Source: an uncultured Psychroserpens sp. (GTDB taxonomy: Bacteria; Bacteroidota; Bacteroidia; Flavobacteriales; Flavobacteriaceae). Taken from it: a stretch of DNA of 35,028 nucleotides. Each line of letters opens with the position of its first letter. Position 1 is the first letter of the stretch. The translations under genes and the position numbers were made by a program. The notes beneath the pieces were generated by a model that was given only the letters and a program-made list of their open reading frames with translations, did not search any database and had not been told where the DNA came from. The DNA lies in contig CAJQOA010000007.1 of NCBI GenBank assembly GCA_905479815.1, forward strand, positions 1 through 35,028. The letters are read 5' to 3'. This document shows, piece after piece, positions 31,729 through 35,028 of the stretch.

Positions 31729-31802
31729 TCCTCTTTAGCTCAGTTGGTTAGAGCATCTGACTGTTAATCAGAGGGTCCTAAGTTCGAGTCTTAGAAGAGG
31801 AG
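31729..31802 (+). tRNA. tRNA-Asn (anticodon GTT)
   Basis: A 74-base cloverleaf. The acceptor TCCTCTT pairs with AAGAGGA, the D stem is GCTC/GAGC, the anticodon stem is TCTGA/TCAGA around loop CTGTTAA (anticodon GTT), and the T arm is CTAAG/CTTAG around TTCGAGT. The discriminator base is G, as expected for Asn. The 3' CCA is not encoded, so it must be added after transcription. Confidence 0.97.
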
Positions 31803-31806
31803 CATA

Positions 31807-31834
31807 AAAAGTCATTACTTTCGTAATGACTTTT
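31807..31834 (+). terminator. terminator of the tRNA-Asn gene
   Basis: Arms 31807-31818 and 31823-31834 (AAAAGTCATTAC and its complement) around a TTTC loop, ending in a T-run, four bases after the tRNA. It may also serve the convergent enoyl-CoA hydratase gene from the other side. Confidence 0.85.
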
Positions 31835-31872
31835 CTGTTTTATATAGTTAATTATGAAAGAGTTACCTCTAA

Positions 31873-32655
31873 CTATTTCCCAGGAAACTCTGCCTTACGC
31901 TTTTGTAAAAAAGCAGTAGTCCCTTCTTTAAAATCTTCGGTACCAAAGCATTTACCAAACTGTTTGATTTCGGTTTTGTATCCGTCAACACCATCTTTAT
32001 AATTAGCGTTTATAGATTTTATAGCACCTTTAATAGCAACTGAAGAATTACGCATAATTTTACTTGCTATTTTTTCGGCTAAAGCAATCAACTCCTCTTG
32101 AGAAGTCACATGATTTACCAATCCATAGTCCAAAGCTTTATTAGCATCAATCATTCCTGCAGTCATCACCATTTCCATAGCTCTACCTTTACCAACTAAT
32201 TGCGGTAAACGTTGTGTGCCACCATAACCAGGAATCACGCCTAAAGACACTTCTGGTAGTCCCATTTTTGCGTTATCACTTGCCACTCTAAAATGGCAGG
32301 CCATCGCCAACTCTAAACCACCTCCTAATGCAAAACCATTAACAGCTGCAATAACGGGAGTCGATAAATTTTCTATATAATCAAACAACATTTTTTGACC
32401 TTCACCTGCTAATTTTTCAGCATTTTTTACATCAAAATCTGCAAATTCACTAATATCTGCACCAGCTACAAAAGCCTTTTCACCACTACCAGTGATAATA
32501 ACCACTTTAGTTTGTTTGTCCTTATTTGCCGCTTTAAACGCTTTATGAAGTTCTTCAATAGTCACTTTATTGAGCGCATTCAATTTATTTGGTCTATTAA
32601 CTGTGATGGTTGTAATTCCGTTATTTGTAGTACTTAAAATTGTGTCGTAACTCAT
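31873..32655 (-). CDS. enoyl-CoA hydratase (crotonase family)
   Basis: A 260-residue crotonase hydrating trans-2-enoyl-CoA in fatty acid or amino acid breakdown. The oxyanion-hole region is AFVAGADISEF (61-71) and GFALGGGLELAMACH (107-121). Both catalytic glutamates are present: E115 in GGGLELA and E135 in GLPEVSLGVIPGYGGTQRL. Both being retained argues for a true hydratase over an isomerase or a decarboxylase. The C-terminal F-Q-KRKAEFPGK tail is typical. It follows the histidine kinase gene by 55 bases on the same strand, with two small inverted repeats in the gap. Confidence 0.93.
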   Translation of the reverse strand: MSYDTILSTTNNGITTITVNRPNKLNALNKVTIEELHKAFKAANKDKQTKVVIITGSGEKAFVAGADISEFADFDVKNAEKLAGEGQKMLFDYIENLSTPVIAAVNGFALGGGLELAMACHFRVASDNAKMGLPEVSLGVIPGYGGTQRLPQLVGKGRAMEMVMTAGMIDANKALDYGLVNHVTSQEELIALAEKIASKIMRNSSVAIKGAIKSINANYKDGVDGYKTEIKQFGKCFGTEDFKEGTTAFLQKRKAEFPGK

Positions 32656-32669
32656 TCTAGATTTTTTTT

Positions 32670-32704
32670 ATTCTCGTGATTATGAGAATCCTGTATGTAT
32701 CAGG
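32670..32704. repeat. two adjacent small inverted repeats
   Basis: ATTCTC (32670-32675) pairs with GAGAAT (32684-32689), and CCTG (32690-32693) pairs with CAGG (32701-32704). The two would form back-to-back hairpins between the histidine kinase stop and the enoyl-CoA hydratase start. No T-run follows on the minus strand, so they are not a typical terminator. Confidence 0.4.
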
Positions 32705-32710
32705 GATTTA

Positions 32711-34165
32711 TTATTTCTTTGGAAATGTAACTATAAAAGTAGTTCCAATACCAAGTTGAGATGTAAAGGTAATATTTCCTTTATAAGTTTCCACGATATT
32801 TTTTACCATGGCGAGACCTAATCCCATTCCGCTAGATTTGGTTGTGAATTTTGGCTCAAATATTTTTATTTTATTGTCTTCAGAAATCCCTACACCATTA
32901 TCTTCAACTGTGACCATAACATTTTCACCTTCAGAAAAGACCTTAACCTCAATTTTTGGGTTTTCTCTATCATCCGGAATGGCTTGAATACCATTTTTAA
33001 CCAAATTGGTAACCACTCGAATAAGCTGCGTACGATCAAAATTCACCATGATCTCATCCTCTTCCGAAGAAAAAACAATATAATCTTCACTAAAAATATC
33101 AAGGCCTAACTTAACAATATTAACCACATTTAAGGTTTCATTTTGTTGCGCTGGCATTTTTGCAAAATTTGAAAACGCAGACGCTATAGAGCTCATGGTA
33201 TCAATTTGTTGGATGAGTGTTTGGCTATATTCATCTACCTTTTGATGTATGTTTTCATCCTGAGGGTCAAATTTTCTTTGAAAACTTTGTACACTCAATC
33301 GCATTGGAGTTAATGGATTTTTAATCTCATGGGCAACCTGCTTTGCCATCTCTCTCCATGCTTGCTCCCTTTCGTTAGTTGCTAATTTAACAGCACTTTC
33401 CTCAAGTTCATCAATCATACTATTATATGAGTTGACTAAGGTTGAAATCTCCTCACTTGAAGACGAAACATCTATTTTTTTATTTCGTTTTTCTAGTCGA
33501 GTTTCGTTGATTTTGTCAGAAATCGTTTTAAGTGTTCTTGTAATATATTTTGATAATAATAATGCCAAGATAATAGCAATAAGCATCATAAATAAATAAG
33601 CATATACCAAGCGTTCTAAAAACTCGTTAAGCTCTTTATTAAGAAAGTCATCATTCTCTAAATACGGGAGATTTAATATGGCTAAAGGCTTAGACCTTGC
33701 ATCGTAAATATATCTATATGACGACTGAAACGTTTCTCCATTTTTTTCGTTTTTTACAACATGTCTATGATCTGCACCATTTGAAATTTCATTTAAAATA
33801 TCAACATCAATACAGCTAACTACAGAGTCTTTAGTTATACTAGCCTTTGAAGATTTTAAAAGCGTCCCATCTAAATCATATAGAATGACTCGCAAACCAT
33901 GAATAGCATCAATTCTATAGATTTCATCTTTAAAAATTAAGGATACTTTCTCAGTTTCTACAGGATAAGTCGTCTCTCTAATAACATAGTTTATATCACT
34001 AATAATAGCGGTTTCCTTTCGCTTTAATCGTTCTTCATGATAATCTATGGCCTCTTCATTATATTGATAAATAGTAACACCTGCAATTAAGATGCTTGCA
34101 ATAAGCACCAATAATATCATGGCAAAGAAAATACGGACTCGTAAAGACAATTTGTTTAACCTCAT
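32711..34165 (-). CDS. NtrY-like sensor histidine kinase
   Basis: A 484-residue membrane sensor kinase. Two membrane helices (about 8-31 and 188-206) bracket a periplasmic domain of about 155 residues. A HAMP linker follows (about 205-262). The HisKA helix holds the phosphoacceptor H279 in QVAHEIKNPLTPMRLS, a sequence typical of NtrY-type kinases. The ATPase domain has the N box VVTNLVKNGIQAI, G1 VEDNGVGIS and G2 SSGMGLGLAM. No response regulator is adjacent in the window, so the partner must be elsewhere (an NtrX-like regulator would be expected). Confidence 0.93.
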   Translation of the reverse strand: MRLNKLSLRVRIFFAMILLVLIASILIAGVTIYQYNEEAIDYHEERLKRKETAIISDINYVIRETTYPVETEKVSLIFKDEIYRIDAIHGLRVILYDLDGTLLKSSKASITKDSVVSCIDVDILNEISNGADHRHVVKNEKNGETFQSSYRYIYDARSKPLAILNLPYLENDDFLNKELNEFLERLVYAYLFMMLIAIILALLLSKYITRTLKTISDKINETRLEKRNKKIDVSSSSEEISTLVNSYNSMIDELEESAVKLATNEREQAWREMAKQVAHEIKNPLTPMRLSVQSFQRKFDPQDENIHQKVDEYSQTLIQQIDTMSSIASAFSNFAKMPAQQNETLNVVNIVKLGLDIFSEDYIVFSSEEDEIMVNFDRTQLIRVVTNLVKNGIQAIPDDRENPKIEVKVFSEGENVMVTVEDNGVGISEDNKIKIFEPKFTTKSSGMGLGLAMVKNIVETYKGNITFTSQLGIGTTFIVTFPKK

Positions 34166-34210
34166 CTTAGTTTTTGTAGTGCAATAAATGTAACAATAAT
34201 TAAGCCATTA

Positions 34211-34759
34211 TTAAGCATCTGGATTTTTGTGTCGCATATTTTTATAAATTTTAAATCCTAGCATTAGTAAAACACCTAAAACAAAAATACCTACAACTCC
34301 AAATATCCAATTAATAGCGCTTTTTAGAATAACTAAGAATATCACTGCGAATAAAATAAACGTAGCACCTTCGTTCCAAAGACGCATAAAATTAGACGAT
34401 TTCTTAACGTCATCATTTTGTAACTGTTTATAATAATGATGTGTTTTAAGATGATACAAAATCAATAAAACAACAAACCCTAGCTTGACTTGCATCCAAG
34501 GGATTTCTAATAAAACTGGATTTAAAATAAGTAACCAAATCGCAAAAGTGGTCGCTAAAATTGCAGATGGCCACGTAATGATATTCCATAAGCGTTTTGC
34601 CATTAATTTAAGTTGCTTTCCTAAAATCTCCTTTTCTGGAGATGGCTTATGAAATGCTTCAATTTGGTACACAAAAAGTCTCGGGATATAAAATAAGCCA
34701 GCAAACCATGTGACTATAAATATGAGATGTAGTGCTTTTATATAGTTGTAATATTCCAT
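34211..34759 (-). CDS. hemJ: HemJ-like protoporphyrinogen IX oxidase (CopD-related family)
   Basis: A 182-residue membrane protein with four to five helices. The N-terminal YIKALHLIFIVTWFAGLFYI and PRLFVYQIEAFHKP strings, with conserved His-11 and Arg-27, and KLMAKRLWNIITWP follow the HemJ pattern; HemJ oxidises protoporphyrinogen IX in bacteria lacking HemG/HemY. Length agrees. Its ATG overlaps the preceding gene stop (TAATG), so it is cotranslated with the glycosyl-hydrolase-like gene, a pairing without an obvious functional link. No other haem gene is in view. Confidence 0.85.
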   Translation of the reverse strand: MEYYNYIKALHLIFIVTWFAGLFYIPRLFVYQIEAFHKPSPEKEILGKQLKLMAKRLWNIITWPSAILATTFAIWLLILNPVLLEIPWMQVKLGFVVLLILYHLKTHHYYKQLQNDDVKKSSNFMRLWNEGATFILFAVIFLVILKSAINWIFGVVGIFVLGVLLMLGFKIYKNMRHKNPDA

Positions 34760-35028
34760 TAATTTTCTACAAATAAGTAGTTTAAATTTTTTGCATTAAA
34801 ATCTTTATTAAATTGATTGATCTTATCTGCTATTAATGCATTAAACAAATTTAATTGCTCATCAATTTTAGCAGTTAGCTCGTTTTTTACAGCAATATCT
34901 TGATCTGTTGGCGCAAAGTCTCCCATACCAACTAACGAATTTAAATGCCCTAATTTATTAGTCAATCGAATTGGGAAATTCAATGGATCTTGACCACTTC
35001 TATTTTGCGTTTGATATAAAGCTTCCTC
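34759..35028 (-). CDS. C-terminal part of a probable BNR/sortilin-type glycosyl hydrolase (partial)
   Basis: The frame is open to the right edge, so this is the last 89 residues of a longer protein; a TTG at 34983 is internal, not a start. Reading from the edge gives EEALYQTQNRSGQDPLNFPI, then LTNKLGHLNSLVGMGDFAPT and a helical tail. This matches the C-terminal cap that follows the BNR/VPS10-like propeller in Bacteroidota 'glycosyl hydrolase' proteins of about 900-1000 residues. The propeller itself lies outside the window, so the family call rests on the tail alone. Confidence 0.6.
   Translation of the reverse strand, partial: EEALYQTQNRSGQDPLNFPIRLTNKLGHLNSLVGMGDFAPTDQDIAVKNELTAKIDEQLNLFNALIADKINQFNKDFNAKNLNYLFVEN

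Noticed and set aside
34983-34985. TTG as the start of a 74-residue gene at the right edge
   Set aside because: The frame stays open to position 35028 and the upstream residues fit the family tail, so the gene is truncated by the window, not short.

Overview
This window reads as a chromosomal segment of a marine-type Flavobacteriaceae (Bacteroidota) species. The base composition is AT-rich and Shine-Dalgarno sites are weak or absent. Promoters of the Bacteroidota form (TTTG, 17-20 bases, TAnnTTTG) occur before several genes. A secreted aminopeptidase ends in a type IX secretion (T9SS) sorting domain, and many products are lipoproteins or begin with a short signal peptide ending in A/S-Q. I see no phage, insertion sequence, integrase or CRISPR array. 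Most of the window is housekeeping and conserved family-level genes, and the genus cannot be fixed from the sequence.

Layout. 0.1-1.9 kb (+): spermidine-synthase-like protein, small zinc-ribbon protein, membrane GIDE-domain protein. 1.9-4.2 kb: CBS-pair protein (-), SDR epimerase (+), exported helical protein (+), closed by a symmetric terminator. 4.2-7.0 kb (-): M13 peptidase lipoprotein and a small lipoprotein. 7.1-8.7 kb: SDR-type threonine dehydrogenase (+), terminator, exported protein (-). 8.9-10.6 kb: AraC regulator plus a 57-residue ORF (+), HD hydrolase (-). 10.7-12.9 kb (-): acyl-ACP desaturase and PlsC, then a bacilliredoxin. 13.0-16.8 kb: TerB-DnaJ protein (+), 49-residue membrane protein (-), and an ECF sigma factor followed by a multidomain membrane protein that looks like an anti-sigma factor carrying a TonB-C domain.

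16.9-28.2 kb is dominated by metal handling. A six-gene minus-strand operon runs DtxR/MntR-type repressor, outer-membrane barrel, substrate-binding lipoprotein, ATPase, permease, permease, with overlaps or near-overlaps throughout. Both permeases carry C-terminal winged-helix-like tails. After an S9 peptidase comes feoA-feoB plus a tiny Cys-rich membrane protein, then a SCO1-type copper protein. A 16-base sequence matching at 13 positions sits in both the repressor-operon promoter and the feoA promoter, suggesting one metal-responsive regulon.

28.3-35.0 kb: T9SS-exported M1 aminopeptidase and RseP protease (+), a tRNA-Asn with its own promoter and terminator, then (-) enoyl-CoA hydratase, an NtrY-like histidine kinase, HemJ, and the C-terminus of a probable BNR/sortilin-type glycosyl hydrolase cut by the right edge.

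Most worth following: the sigma / TonB-C anti-sigma pair, the winged-helix tails on both metal permeases with the barrel gene in the same operon, and the shared candidate operator. Each extends known families. I do not see a wholly unprecedented system.
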